From contig JAQWLN010000036.1 of assembly GCA_029247265.1 (NCBI GenBank), forward strand, positions 1 to 41,687: 41,687 nucleotides of DNA, read 5' to 3'. Within the stretch, counting starts at the first letter, position 1; the number at the start of each line of letters is the position of its first letter. Origin of the DNA: Fuerstiella sp. Its GTDB lineage: Bacteria > Planctomycetota > Planctomycetia > Planctomycetales > Planctomycetaceae. The notes below the pieces were generated by a model. That model was not told where the DNA came from. It did not search any database and saw only the letters and a list, made by a program, of their open reading frames with translations. Made by a program: the position numbers and the translations under genes. This document shows positions 8,631-17,420 of the stretch, in pieces.

Positions 8631-9722
8631 TTATCGGACAACTCGGCCCGATCCGGATCCCGCCATTAATGCATCGACCTCTGTCCGATTGCTGAAATTG
8701 AAGTCGCCGAGAATCGAATGTGCGAGGCACGAACTGGCCGAAGCGAACTGCAGAGCTTCCTGAGGCCCCGCATAGTCGTCATGGTTCAGGGCAAACAACA
8801 GACCTGCGGCAAAGGCATCCCCACCACCAACGCGGTCTACAATATTACGAATTTTGTATGGTTGATACGCCCCGTCCGATTCCGGAGCGAATAACGCCTT
8901 GTCAGAAGAAACATCAAAAAGCATTGCGCCCCAGTTGTTGTGGCTGGCGGAAATACTTTCACGCAGAGTAGTCGCGACAAACTTCAGGTTGGGAAAACGT
9001 GACACGACCTGCCGAGCGACATCCGGATAGGCTTGAACTTCGACGTTTCCGGAATCAACGTTGCTGTGACCGGCATGAATGCCCAGAACGTCGCCGCAGT
9101 CGGCTTCATTGGCGATCAGTATGTCGACGTGCGGCAGCACGAGAGCCATGGTGTCCGCAGCCAGCTGCTTTCGTTCGACGCCCGGTTTCCAGTTCCAAAG
9201 CTTCGCTCGATAGTTCAGATCGCACGACACGCGAACGCCAGCATTCTGCGCCTGCTGGACGGCAGCAATTGTGGCTGCTGCGGCCTGCTCTGACAACGCC
9301 GGAGTAATTCCGGAAACGTGCAGTGAATGTGCTCCCTGGAATGCAGTTCCCCAGTCGTACTCACCTGGGGCTGTCAGACTTATGGTTGATCCGTCCCGGT
9401 CATAGATGACTCGGCTGGGACGCTGGTTGGCTCCGCCTTCCACAAAGTAAATGCCCATGCGTCCCGCGCTCGATCGAATTACGTGCGCGGTGTTGACGTC
9501 CAGTCCCCTTAGCGTCGCAAGACAGGCGTCAGTCAGCGGATTGTCCGGCAGTGCAGATACGAAGGCGACGTCGGCTCCCAGCATCGACAGCGATGCGGCT
9601 ACATTCGCCTCGGCACCGGCAAATGTCACATCGATTGGGCCAGGCAGTGTTTGTTGAATGCGCAGAAAACCCGGCGGGGCCATCCGCATCATGATTTCAC
9701 CAAACGTAATAAACTGTGGCAT
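8631..9722 (-). CDS. kdgK: PfkB-family sugar kinase, probable 2-dehydro-3-deoxygluconate kinase
   Basis: 363 residues from ATG 9722; longer in-frame starts exist but MPQFITFGEIMMRM is the normal N-terminus of the family. It carries the PfkB sugar-binding start (FGEIMMRMAPPG), the GAEANVA stretch, SCDLNYRAKLW (the N-x-R element typical of KDG kinases) and the C-terminal DRVGGGDAFAAG motif at 296-307 with catalytic base Asp302. The reaction would be ATP-dependent 6-phosphorylation of 2-keto-3-deoxygluconate, a step in uronate and pectin or alginate breakdown and in Entner-Doudoroff-type pathways. The aldolase (eda) is not in the window. It starts 10 bases after the PfpI-like gene, so the two are almost certainly cotranscribed. 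A related ribokinase-family substrate cannot be excluded. Confidence 0.82.
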   Translation of the reverse strand: MPQFITFGEIMMRMAPPGFLRIQQTLPGPIDVTFAGAEANVAASLSMLGADVAFVSALPDNPLTDACLATLRGLDVNTAHVIRSSAGRMGIYFVEGGANQRPSRVIYDRDGSTISLTAPGEYDWGTAFQGAHSLHVSGITPALSEQAAAATIAAVQQAQNAGVRVSCDLNYRAKLWNWKPGVERKQLAADTMALVLPHVDILIANEADCGDVLGIHAGHSNVDSGNVEVQAYPDVARQVVSRFPNLKFVATTLRESISASHNNWGAMLFDVSSDKALFAPESDGAYQPYKIRNIVDRVGGGDAFAAGLLFALNHDDYAGPQEALQFASASSCLAHSILGDFNFSNRTEVDALMAGSGSGRVVR

Positions 9723-9732
9723 GCCTACTTTC

Positions 9733-10248
9733 TCATTGATACAAAGACAGAATGCCTTTGCAGAAATCCGGTAAATCACCAGGGCGTCGACTGCTCACGA
9801 AGTGGCGATCGACGACGACTGCTGCATCTTCAAAAATGGCCCCGGCGTTGATGAGGTCATCTTTGATTCCGGGCGACCCCGTAACTTTGACCCCCCTGTA
9901 AATGCCTGCCGATACAGGAATCCAGCCTCCATGACAGATGGCGGCCACCAGCTTGCCGGCTGCCGCGAACTCCCGAGTGATTCTCAATACCTCAGGGTCA
10001 CGTCGCAGCTTATCCGGCATCCAGCCTCCTCCGCAGATTAACCCGTCGTAGCTGGATGTGTCGATGCCGTCGATGGCGATGTCCGAGTCACAGGGATAAC
10101 CGTTCTTGCCTACGTATTTCGTGCCGGCCTGCTGCCCAGCCGTGACAAATGTACCACCAGCTTCGATCAAGCGCAGCTTCGGATACCAGAGTTCAAGATC
10201 TTCGTAGTCAGCGCCAACAAAAGCGAGAAACTTCTTACCTGTCAGCAT
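9733..10248 (-). CDS. DJ-1/PfpI-family protein
   Basis: 171 residues from ATG 10248, chosen for the GGAAGC site upstream; an in-frame ATG is available 13 codons earlier. The fold signatures are FLAFVGADYEDLELWYP (acidic Glu16 that polarises the nucleophile) and the nucleophile elbow VAAICHGGWIPVSAGI with Cys105 and His106, as in PfpI/YhbO-type proteins. Members have been described as cysteine peptidases, glyoxalases or protein deglycases; the sequence does not decide among them. The downstream kdgK starts 10 bases after this gene, which suggests a link to reactive sugar intermediates, by inference only. Confidence 0.85.
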   Translation of the reverse strand: MLTGKKFLAFVGADYEDLELWYPKLRLIEAGGTFVTAGQQAGTKYVGKNGYPCDSDIAIDGIDTSSYDGLICGGGWMPDKLRRDPEVLRITREFAAAGKLVAAICHGGWIPVSAGIYRGVKVTGSPGIKDDLINAGAIFEDAAVVVDRHFVSSRRPGDLPDFCKGILSLYQ

Positions 10249-10388
10249 CAATATAGCTTCCGATTGTTTAGTGGTAGGGATTTGCAATGCGGACCGGATG
10301 GAACCTGGCTTCGGAAGTGTTCTTCCGATGAACGGAGATGGACTTTGATCTGCCGTCGGAGGCAGAAGATTTCCGTCGCTCAGGTCGT

Positions 10389-11390
10389 CTACTGCGTTTG
10401 TGGATTCTCAGCGCTCAGCACCTCGTACGGTTGTTTCGGATTCGTGCGCCGCGGTGGATTCAGATAGTGATACCCCGTGTTAGGGTTGGTACGGTCGAAA
10501 GCGAACGCATCCCGATTGGCGATGAAGTGCCGCAGATACGCCACCGGAATGGCAAAACCAAGACCCTCGCCGAACGTCAGCTTCATGTTGATCACACCGA
10601 CCACTTCACCTCGTGAATTGAAAAGTGGTCCGCCACTGTTGCCGGGATTAATCTGAGCAGTCGTCTGCAGGTATACGATTCCATTCATGTTCCGGTTCCG
10701 CGTACTCACGATTCCTTCAGACACTGAACGTTCCAGCCCCAGCGGACTGCCGATTGCAAACACGGTATCACCTTCGCGCTGAGAATCGTTTTCTGCCACG
10801 TAGACCGGTTGGAAATCAATTCCCTTCTGTTTGGGAATCTCCAGCAGAGCCAGATCGAAATGAGGATTCAACGCCTGAATCTTTACGTCGCGAACGGCAA
10901 CGCGTTCAAATTCTCCTGTTTTGCCACGATGGAATATTGTCACGGCAACGCGCGTCTGGCCCTCGACAACATGATAATTGGTCACGCAGTGACCCGCCTT
11001 GCTGATGACGAATCCTGATCCCAGACCATCCGGAGTCTGCACCAGGACGACTCCTTCGGCAAACCGGCTGACGAGTTCTTTGACTGTCCGCACGGGAAGT
11101 TTTGCGGATTGCAGCAGTCCCGAATCAGTCTCTATTGCTTCGGGATTGGCTGAAGGATTGTCCTCGATTCGCTTGCCGATTCTATCCAGGGGGATACGAA
11201 TAACGTCAACGCCGATGTCGACGAAGACGGCATCCTGCTGGACTTTCAGAACCTGCCCAACAATCTGTTGTCCGGACTTCAGCACGATTGTATCGGCATG
11301 AGATTCAGACGCAGCCAGTATTGTAAATGCCACACAAAGACTGATGATCAGACACCGCGCCGTCCGGTGACTTCGACGTTTGTTCAACAT
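10389..11390 (-). CDS. Exported trypsin-like serine protease (HtrA/Do-like, no PDZ domain)
   Basis: 333 residues from ATG 11390; the frame is open upstream, but this start puts a basic end and hydrophobic core (CLIISLCVAFTILAAS) at the N-terminus, with a likely cut after SHA. Residues 33-75 form a small beta-rich domain (DTIVLKSGQQIVGQV). The S1C protease domain follows, with His140 in TNYHVV, Asp179 in HFDLALL and Ser252 in NPGNSGGPL, a complete triad. The usual C-terminal PDZ domain of DegP/DegQ is missing; the chain ends in a Pro/Asn-rich tail. It should work in the periplasm on misfolded or specific envelope proteins. The cytochrome lipoprotein gene ends 41 bases upstream and may be in the same operon. 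Confidence 0.9.
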   Translation of the reverse strand: MLNKRRSHRTARCLIISLCVAFTILAASESHADTIVLKSGQQIVGQVLKVQQDAVFVDIGVDVIRIPLDRIGKRIEDNPSANPEAIETDSGLLQSAKLPVRTVKELVSRFAEGVVLVQTPDGLGSGFVISKAGHCVTNYHVVEGQTRVAVTIFHRGKTGEFERVAVRDVKIQALNPHFDLALLEIPKQKGIDFQPVYVAENDSQREGDTVFAIGSPLGLERSVSEGIVSTRNRNMNGIVYLQTTAQINPGNSGGPLFNSRGEVVGVINMKLTFGEGLGFAIPVAYLRHFIANRDAFAFDRTNPNTGYHYLNPPRRTNPKQPYEVLSAENPQTQ

Positions 11391-11431
11391 GATTGATCCG
11401 TTTTCTGCCCTCGTGAGTGTGACTGTCATCT

Positions 11432-12619
11432 TTAATTGTTCTTGTAGGCAGCGTGACATTCCTGACACGCTGTGGATACCTTTGACAGCGAGAGTTCATA
11501 CGTGCTGAAGTCGCCGCCCTCGGCTGCATTGATGGCAGCCCTGGCACCCTGCACGATCCGTTGAGCATATCCGTCGTATTCTTCATCGGGACTGTAGCCG
11601 TATTCTTCGAGTGCAATCACCCTTGCCATTGTCCCCAGAATCGCGGATTCGTGTTTGATCATATCTTTTCCGGCCGCGAAGCCACTCTCGTTTACTTCGG
11701 TCTTCAGTTTCCTTTCAGCCTGCTCCATGCGCATCATGACGTATCGCATTTCGGCGACGGTCGCGAAATCATCGTCTGCAGCTGGTTCCTCCAGATCCGC
11801 CGGTCGCGAACGGTTCAGGGTATCGGCCATGTTTTCGAAAAGTTGCAGGAGTCGGCTCTGATCCTTCTTGCCCCTCATCAGCGTACTTTCATTCATTTTC
11901 TTGGCAAGGTCGCGGATGTAGGCGGCGTCTTCTTTCCAGCTGATGTCTTCAGGATGTTGCATCACAATTCCCGAAAGGACGGCGACTGCTGCCGCATTGG
12001 GAGGGATCATCAGCATTGAACTATTGTACGAGCCAACCGACTGCAACGACTGAGTCAGGAAGTTGCGAATGGATTTTATTTCTTCGTCGATCACGTCCAT
12101 CGGAATCATCTCGTCCCACGACTGTCCTCCGCTCTCGACCACTGCCGGAGTATCATCGTTCGCCGTTGTGGACGGCGGTAAATCGTCACTCATTGGTGTC
12201 GTAACAGGAGGTGTCCCACCGTTCGTTGCAGCAGCGCCATTCAATGGTGTTATGTCGGATGCTATGGCATACGGTTGATCGAAGAAGACATCCAGCGGAA
12301 CGTTTCCAAGGTATTCCACGCCGTTGGCATCTGTCCATCTCTCGTTCTGTCGGTGCGAGCTCCCCGGCGCGTTGTCAGGCGAGGTGGACGGTCTCTCCGC
12401 TGAGGTTCCATCAGGAGTCGTGCCGGACTGCACAGTTGATGGGGCAGTCGGTGCCGTGACCGGCGGTGGAGGTGTCTTGTCACCGCAGCCGACGAGCAGA
12501 GCCGAGGTCAGGACGACGGCAACACTGCACAGGTCCCTTAGTGGCCGCGTGAATTCAATGACCGCCAAATCGTGGCGGAACAGGCCGGAATTCGTTTGGA
12601 TTTCGTTGGAGCAAGACAT
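11432..12619 (-). CDS. Lipoprotein with C-terminal c-type heme site (cytochrome c'-like end)
   Basis: 395 residues from ATG 12619. A hydrophobic segment ends in the lipobox LLVGC, so the mature protein is a lipoprotein. A Pro/Thr-rich low-complexity linker of about 130 residues follows, then a helical domain of about 190 residues with many Met and charged residues. The last 14 residues contain CQECH (Cys385, Cys388, His389), the covalent heme c motif. A CxxCH almost at the C-terminus of a helical bundle is the arrangement of cytochrome c'/c-556 (PF01322), so I suggest that family; the N-terminal linker is additional. It probably acts at the outer face of a membrane in electron transfer or small-gas binding. 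The protease gene lies directly downstream. Confidence 0.78.
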   Translation of the reverse strand: MSCSNEIQTNSGLFRHDLAVIEFTRPLRDLCSVAVVLTSALLVGCGDKTPPPPVTAPTAPSTVQSGTTPDGTSAERPSTSPDNAPGSSHRQNERWTDANGVEYLGNVPLDVFFDQPYAIASDITPLNGAAATNGGTPPVTTPMSDDLPPSTTANDDTPAVVESGGQSWDEMIPMDVIDEEIKSIRNFLTQSLQSVGSYNSSMLMIPPNAAAVAVLSGIVMQHPEDISWKEDAAYIRDLAKKMNESTLMRGKKDQSRLLQLFENMADTLNRSRPADLEEPAADDDFATVAEMRYVMMRMEQAERKLKTEVNESGFAAGKDMIKHESAILGTMARVIALEEYGYSPDEEYDGYAQRIVQGARAAINAAEGGDFSTYELSLSKVSTACQECHAAYKNN

Positions 12620-12911
12620 TTTATCATTCACTGCTGAGTTCTGACGAACTGTATTCTGAGCGCGCAGTCGACATTCTACACCAAGTGCAGCCAGCGAGCC
12701 ATGTTGTCGCGGAAACACCTTTGGACAACCCAAACGGCCTGAATTCCACCAACGCAAGCTGTTCCGGCCTGCTGGAAGACAGGTCAGCTCCGTACTGCCG
12801 ACAATGATTACATAATCGGAACAACCCTTAAAGTCTGCCCAGCTTTACAGCCGATGAGTCTGAACGCCAGTAAGCGACCGCTGCGCACTGCTGCCGCCTA
12901 GGAAGTTAGAC
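12620..12911. promoter_or_regulatory. Divergent intergenic region
   Basis: 292 bases between the cytochrome lipoprotein (minus) and the Cys-rich lipoprotein (plus). Promoters for both directions must start here; I could not name a convincing -35/-10 pair. No gene is seen in it. Confidence 0.35.
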
Positions 12912-13709
12912 ATGAAATATAAATTCTTGCCCTTAATCGCTGTACTGCCTTTGGTTTTGGCTGGTTGCTGTTGCGTCCCGGCTCCTGTCTGCATGCAGCC
13001 TCCTGGTCTCAGGCACTATGTGCCGGCGCCTCATATGGCGCCTCATATGGCGCCAGTTGGGCCAATGTACCGGCCATACGCGCCAGTTGTACCTGTGAGC
13101 TATAACCATAACCCCGTCGCACATCGGAGCGTTCCCCGGTTTCCAGTCAGGCGACACCGTGGACTGGTTCGGCATGGGTGGCCGATCACTCAGGCATACT
13201 CTGGTGCCGGAAAAGGGGGCTGGTCCGAAAAACAAGCATGCCCGGATTGCCACAGTCGATGTGATTGCAACTGCGAGCAGCAGATTCACGTGTGCGACAC
13301 AAAGCCCGCTGATTGTTCGGCGCCACGTGCTGCCGATTGTTCAGTCCCGTGTGGCGAGTCATGTGGTCTCGAATCTGGCTGCTTTGCGCCCGTTTCTGTC
13401 GGGCGGGATTCACGGGTGTTTATGCCTCCGGGAACTTCTGACGGAAGTGCGGGTTCGAATCAGAAAAGCGTAAAACCGCCGCCGGTTCCGCCAACGCCAC
13501 CGTTGCCAAATGCCGCCGCTGCTGATCCTCCGCACGAAGTTCAACTCGTCGTTCCTCCAGCGGACGTGCGTGGGGTAAACTACGTCAGGCGCAACAGCTC
13601 ACTGCCGCCCAAAGATTTCAGACGCAGCGTCGCGACGTCGGCCGATTACGAGACATTCGAGTCGACGACGATTCCAGCAAAAACAGAGGTGCACAAACGC
13701 ATTGAGTAA
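12912..13709 (+). CDS. Cys/Pro-rich lipoprotein with a CxxCH motif
   Basis: 265 residues, ATG 12912 with AGGAAG 9 bases upstream. The N-terminus is a lipoprotein signal with lipobox VLAGC (Cys19). A Pro/His/Met-rich region follows, including a short protein repeat (APHM twice) made by a 12-bp DNA repeat at 13025-13054 built on GGCGCC palindromes. Residues 110-157 hold a cluster of 11 cysteines (C110, 113, 117, 119, 121, 128, 135, 143, 147, 151, 157); CPDCH at 110-114 matches a heme c motif but may instead belong to a metal-binding or disulfide-rich region. The C-terminal part has a Pro-rich spacer (PPPVPPTPPLP) and no known domain. It is an envelope protein of unknown function. Confidence 0.78.
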   Translation: MKYKFLPLIAVLPLVLAGCCCVPAPVCMQPPGLRHYVPAPHMAPHMAPVGPMYRPYAPVVPVSYNHNPVAHRSVPRFPVRRHRGLVRHGWPITQAYSGAGKGGWSEKQACPDCHSRCDCNCEQQIHVCDTKPADCSAPRAADCSVPCGESCGLESGCFAPVSVGRDSRVFMPPGTSDGSAGSNQKSVKPPPVPPTPPLPNAAAADPPHEVQLVVPPADVRGVNYVRRNSSLPPKDFRRSVATSADYETFESTTIPAKTEVHKRIE

Positions 13710-13929
13710 TTGGGCTCAGCAGACGAGCTGGTGGGCAACGGCAGGTTACATCGAGCGTTGAGTCTTCTGGCGTGGGATACGTGCGTCATCGAATCGGCAC
13801 AACCCGTATTACCAGCGGCATGGCGCCCCCCCGCCGCTTCCGCAGGCAATATTTGCCAGAGTCCGCGAGGTGGCGAAGACGATAGATTCTTCGGGGATTG
13901 ACTGTCTTGTGTAATCGGAAAACTCACCA

Positions 13930-14343
13930 ATGAACGCTCGAGTTCTTCTTCTGGTACTGATTACCGGTGTGTTCATGGCGGCCTGGGATGGCGATCAGGC
14001 TGCAATGCATGCGGCAATTGCGAGGCGTGCACAGCAAAGAGCAACAGCCGTCGCTGTCGTAGAACCGGCCGTCGATAATGAGCCTGTGGAAGTCACAGTT
14101 CCGAATCACTCATTGACCGTGCTGAAGACCCTGGAATCCAAATCCGCGGCGTCTGAGCAAATAGAAGTGCCATTGCCGGCCGGGATCGCTGCCGGCCAGT
14201 ACCAGGCCGTCGATCAATTCGGCCAGACACGGTTACTGGAAGTTACCGAGGACGAAGCAACCGAGCAGAATGCCCACGACTTCCATCTTGTCGACGCCAG
14301 CGACGGGACCCGGTGGTACCTGATCAGAATCAAAAGGCGATAA
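13930..14343 (+). CDS. Small exported or membrane-anchored protein, unknown function
   Basis: 137 residues. ATG 13930 begins a short signal or anchor (MNARVLLLVLITGVFMAAW). The mature part starts with a basic helix containing IARRAQQRA and ends in a compact beta-type region (IAAGQYQAVDQFGQTRLLEV, then DGTRWYLIRIKR). No family recognised. It follows the Cys-rich lipoprotein after 220 bases on the same strand and is convergent with the membrane-protein operon at 14457. Confidence 0.65.
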   Translation: MNARVLLLVLITGVFMAAWDGDQAAMHAAIARRAQQRATAVAVVEPAVDNEPVEVTVPNHSLTVLKTLESKSAASEQIEVPLPAGIAAGQYQAVDQFGQTRLLEVTEDEATEQNAHDFHLVDASDGTRWYLIRIKRR

Positions 14344-14456
14344 CTCACCGCCAAGTTGTGCCAAATACTTTCGAATCAGAGTTTTCAGTTTCGGAAGCGG
14401 ATCTCACCTCACCGATCAGCAGTTGGCGGAACGCTACGCGACTAAATTCGTCGCAT

Positions 14457-14696
14457 TCATTGTTGCTGTTCCCGATGACAGATTCTTGCTGCCGTCGAAA
14501 TTCGGACCAGCAGTATGCCAGCTCGCAAAAGGCCCATCGCCGCAAACATCACGACAGCGGCTTCCACGACGCGGGCCTCGTCCGGATTGGAAACGTAGCC
14601 AATTCCCATACGGACGAGGTACAGCGAGGCCAAGACCAGCAGCCAGCCTGCTGTTTCACGAATCAGTAGGAACATGTTTTGTCTCCGCCCTGTCAT
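14457..14696 (-). CDS. Small two-helix membrane protein at the end of the MoxR operon
   Basis: 79 residues if ATG 14696 is used; a second ATG at 14675 is also possible. Its 5' end overlaps the 3' end of the gene at 14656-15537 by 41 (or 20) bases, as expected for translational coupling. Two hydrophobic segments (about 16-31 and 45-65) flank a short polar loop (GYVSNPDEARVVEA). No family recognised; its position suggests it belongs to the same envelope complex as the MoxR/DUF58 proteins. Confidence 0.6.
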   Translation of the reverse strand: MTGRRQNMFLLIRETAGWLLVLASLYLVRMGIGYVSNPDEARVVEAAVVMFAAMGLLRAGILLVRISTAARICHREQQQ

Positions 14697-15537
14697 TCGG
14701 GATCGTTGTTGTCGATGAATGCTCTGTATGTCGAGCAGTTCGACGGCGCATTTTGAGTCGTCGTTTGGTCAGCATTCGCAGGTCCCGGTGCAGCCATTTT
14801 ACAGACACACTGCGGAGGTAAATGCCGGCCTGAGAGGGGGAAAGTCTGCGCCAGACAACTTCGTTGATGACAAGCCAGCCAAGTATGAACGCAGAGAACA
14901 GCAGCAGGCCGGACATGATAACGCGGTAACCGGACGGTCGCAGCCGAAATTCACGGATCGTGTTAAGTCCTGTGATCGTTCTATCCGGGGGCACAAGACT
15001 CATCAGGTCCAGTGCCAATACGGCACAAGCGATGAGCAGCAGCACAGGCCGCCCAACCGTAACGAAGGCTGCAAATGAGTGCCGTGACAACGCGGACGCA
15101 TCCCGCTCGTGTGTATTCACAGTTCTGGCGTTCAGTGACGACAACAGTCGTCTGACTGTTGAGTGTTCATCCTTTTCCTGCAGTGTGCGAAAACGACTCA
15201 CAGCCATGATCAGTAACACCGTGGCGACCACCCACACAACTTCGCCGCCTGCGCCACCGGAACCCACAACACGTGGTTCCAGAAAGAACAAATGGATCTG
15301 CAGCAGTGCCATCAGCAGTGCACCTGTCCAGCGACGTAGTGTTAGCACCAGAATCGCCAGAAAGAAAAACTTTAGTGACAGATTCAGCACAGCGCCACTG
15401 TACAGGAACGTCAGAAAGAACCAGCCACAGAACATGATCAGAAGCAGGTTGGCCGCTTTCATGACCTGCACTTCCGGATTGGCGGCTGTAATCCTGTCAC
15501 TGAATGAAAACTGCTTCGGACGTGTAGACGATGACAT
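14656..15537 (-). CDS. Multi-pass membrane protein of the MoxR/DUF58 operon
   Basis: 293 residues. The ATG at 15537 directly follows the TGA of the DUF58 gene (TGAATG), which argues for coupled translation. About six hydrophobic segments are seen: near residues 29-50, 52-68, 71-88, 100-115, 162-182 and 205-228. Between the fourth and fifth lies a basic polar loop of about 45 residues, and the C-terminal 60 residues are strongly basic (KRRLKMRRRTAR). No known domain recognised. Its place suggests an integral membrane partner of the DUF58/MoxR pair. Confidence 0.75.
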   Translation of the reverse strand: MSSSTRPKQFSFSDRITAANPEVQVMKAANLLLIMFCGWFFLTFLYSGAVLNLSLKFFFLAILVLTLRRWTGALLMALLQIHLFFLEPRVVGSGGAGGEVVWVVATVLLIMAVSRFRTLQEKDEHSTVRRLLSSLNARTVNTHERDASALSRHSFAAFVTVGRPVLLLIACAVLALDLMSLVPPDRTITGLNTIREFRLRPSGYRVIMSGLLLFSAFILGWLVINEVVWRRLSPSQAGIYLRSVSVKWLHRDLRMLTKRRLKMRRRTARHTEHSSTTTIPNDRAETKHVPTDS

Positions 15538-17244
15538 TCAGCGGACTCCCGCAAATGCAACTCGCCCACTGCGAGCCAGTTCTGTTTCCGCCAGCACCAT
15601 ACGAATTCCCTCCTCTTCACCGGAAAATGCGACCGATGCGCCCAGTCGTCGCAGCTCGCGCTGCAATCGGCTGGCGAGTTCCTGATTACGCAATCCTTCG
15701 GCCCGCTCAAGCAGTTCTCCAGCCGTTGTACCTGGGTCCGTGTCGTGTGTTGGCTGCGGTCGGCGAAATGCCGGCGTCGGAAAAACAAAGACCACTCGAT
15801 GATGTCGTGCCAAAGCAATTTTGACGGCAGGTTGCACGTGACTGATGTTCGTGGCGCATTCCAGAAGATTGGCCATGATGACGTAGACTTCATTATCGCG
15901 CGCCGTCGCCACCGATTCGGCTATGGCCTTGCTGAACATTTCCATTGTTGCCATACCATCATGGAAACCCTGACTGCGCGTTTTCACAAGTGGGGGCATC
16001 CACGATACGCCCGCTTCACTCAGCATACGCTGGGCATATTGTGACATCATTCGGTCGTCATGAACCAGTTCCATTATCTGACTGACCGACAGACCGTACA
16101 GGTCGGCAAGCACATTGGCCAGGAGCGTGCGTCGGTAGACCAGTCGACGTTTCCAGGGGGCGATCGGGAAGAATGTGAACGGCACCTGGTTGATTCGCGG
16201 ATCCAGCAGTTCAGGATTGTGTTCGCCACACAGTCGCATTGCAGCATTGATCAGTGCTGGTGAAAGACGCTGTGCAGGAGGACTTGGCGGCACTGCGAAA
16301 TCAGTCAATCGCTCAAGCAGATTGTGGAAACCACGTTCCCCTCCGGCGGGAGGAATACGCTGCTGACCCCGTTCGTCGAACAGGACTGCTCCGACGGGAT
16401 CGCCCGCCGAGATTGCCGACCGCGCTACGCTTCCTGCAACGTAGCCTATCTGATCAATCAGCCTTTTCCCGAATCCGCCGATTCTTGTTCCGACAGATCC
16501 GTCGACAAACAAATAGACACGCACGGGAACTTCAGATTCGTATTGTCGGGTCATTAGCATGTCGCGACGAGCGGACACTTTCCAGGCGATGGACTTCGGT
16601 GGATCGCCTGCCGCGTATTCCCGCAACTCAAGCAACTCAGATCCCATACCGGCTCGCTGCAGGCGGTGTATGCCGTGCTGCGGCAATGAATTCATTCGCT
16701 TGACCAGCGGCTGAGACTCATTGATGCTGGCGTACGCCGGGAGGACTCGGAAAGTCTGCTTCAATGGTATGAACCGTTCGGTCACGAAGAATCCCTGAGC
16801 ATCCTGCAGCGTTATACGTATCCCCGGAAGAATCAGTTCGCCAATTCCTCGTGCCCGGCCCTGATAGCAGAATTTTCTCGACCTTGTTCTCGAAATGACG
16901 GCACAGCTGTTCTGGCCGGAGACTAACTCGAAGTTCTCGGGAAGGCAGTCGTGGACAACGAGCAAAGGATTGATGCGGCTATTGGCAGACGTCATTTCCA
17001 CCGACACCGACACTGTTCGGCCGGACCAGATGATACCCCTCGGTTCAGTGCGGTCGTTGACGTGTCGTGAAAACTGCAGCGCTGGCAATTCACGCCAGAT
17101 TCGATAGTAAAACCATAGCCATTCGACAAACAGCCAGACAAGAATCGTCAGCGACGACCATGCCAGCGCATTCTGGCTGCGTAGAATGCCGAGACCGAAC
17201 CCGGCGATTCCCAGTAATACCAGCCAGCGACTTCGAGCAGTCAT
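15538..17244 (-). CDS. DUF58-domain protein (vWA-like, MoxR partner)
   Basis: 568 residues from ATG 17244. Two hydrophobic segments at residues 5-45 anchor the protein. A beta-rich region precedes the DUF58 signature RAGMGSELLELREYAAGD followed by SIAWKVSARR at about 205-240, and then a vWA-like Rossmann domain beginning YLFVDGSVGTRIG, in which the MIDAS motif is only partly kept. DUF58 proteins are standard partners of MoxR AAA+ ATPases; the ATPase is thought to insert metals or remodel clients held by the vWA domain. The C-terminal 150 residues, with a second Rossmann-like part (VVFVFPTPAFRRP), extend beyond the usual family length of 300-450. It lies between moxR and a membrane protein gene on the same strand. 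Confidence 0.88.
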   Translation of the reverse strand: MTARSRWLVLLGIAGFGLGILRSQNALAWSSLTILVWLFVEWLWFYYRIWRELPALQFSRHVNDRTEPRGIIWSGRTVSVSVEMTSANSRINPLLVVHDCLPENFELVSGQNSCAVISRTRSRKFCYQGRARGIGELILPGIRITLQDAQGFFVTERFIPLKQTFRVLPAYASINESQPLVKRMNSLPQHGIHRLQRAGMGSELLELREYAAGDPPKSIAWKVSARRDMLMTRQYESEVPVRVYLFVDGSVGTRIGGFGKRLIDQIGYVAGSVARSAISAGDPVGAVLFDERGQQRIPPAGGERGFHNLLERLTDFAVPPSPPAQRLSPALINAAMRLCGEHNPELLDPRINQVPFTFFPIAPWKRRLVYRRTLLANVLADLYGLSVSQIMELVHDDRMMSQYAQRMLSEAGVSWMPPLVKTRSQGFHDGMATMEMFSKAIAESVATARDNEVYVIMANLLECATNISHVQPAVKIALARHHRVVFVFPTPAFRRPQPTHDTDPGTTAGELLERAEGLRNQELASRLQRELRRLGASVAFSGEEEGIRMVLAETELARSGRVAFAGVR

Positions 17245-17420
17245 GTTGTTGCTACTTTAAGGTTGGCGCGGGCGACAATAGGTGACGATGATCATTCACG
17301 CCAGGTTGCGACTTCCTGAATACGGAAAGGCATTCCGGAAGTCCTGTCTCACGGATTGGATGCAATTTGCAATAGTCTTTCCTGCTTCGTTAAGAATGTT
17401 GTTCGAACCATCGCGATGGT

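Noticed and set aside
13448..13458. GGTTCGAATC, resembling a tRNA T-arm
   Set aside because: It lies inside the Cys-rich lipoprotein gene and has no pairing arms or acceptor stem around it.
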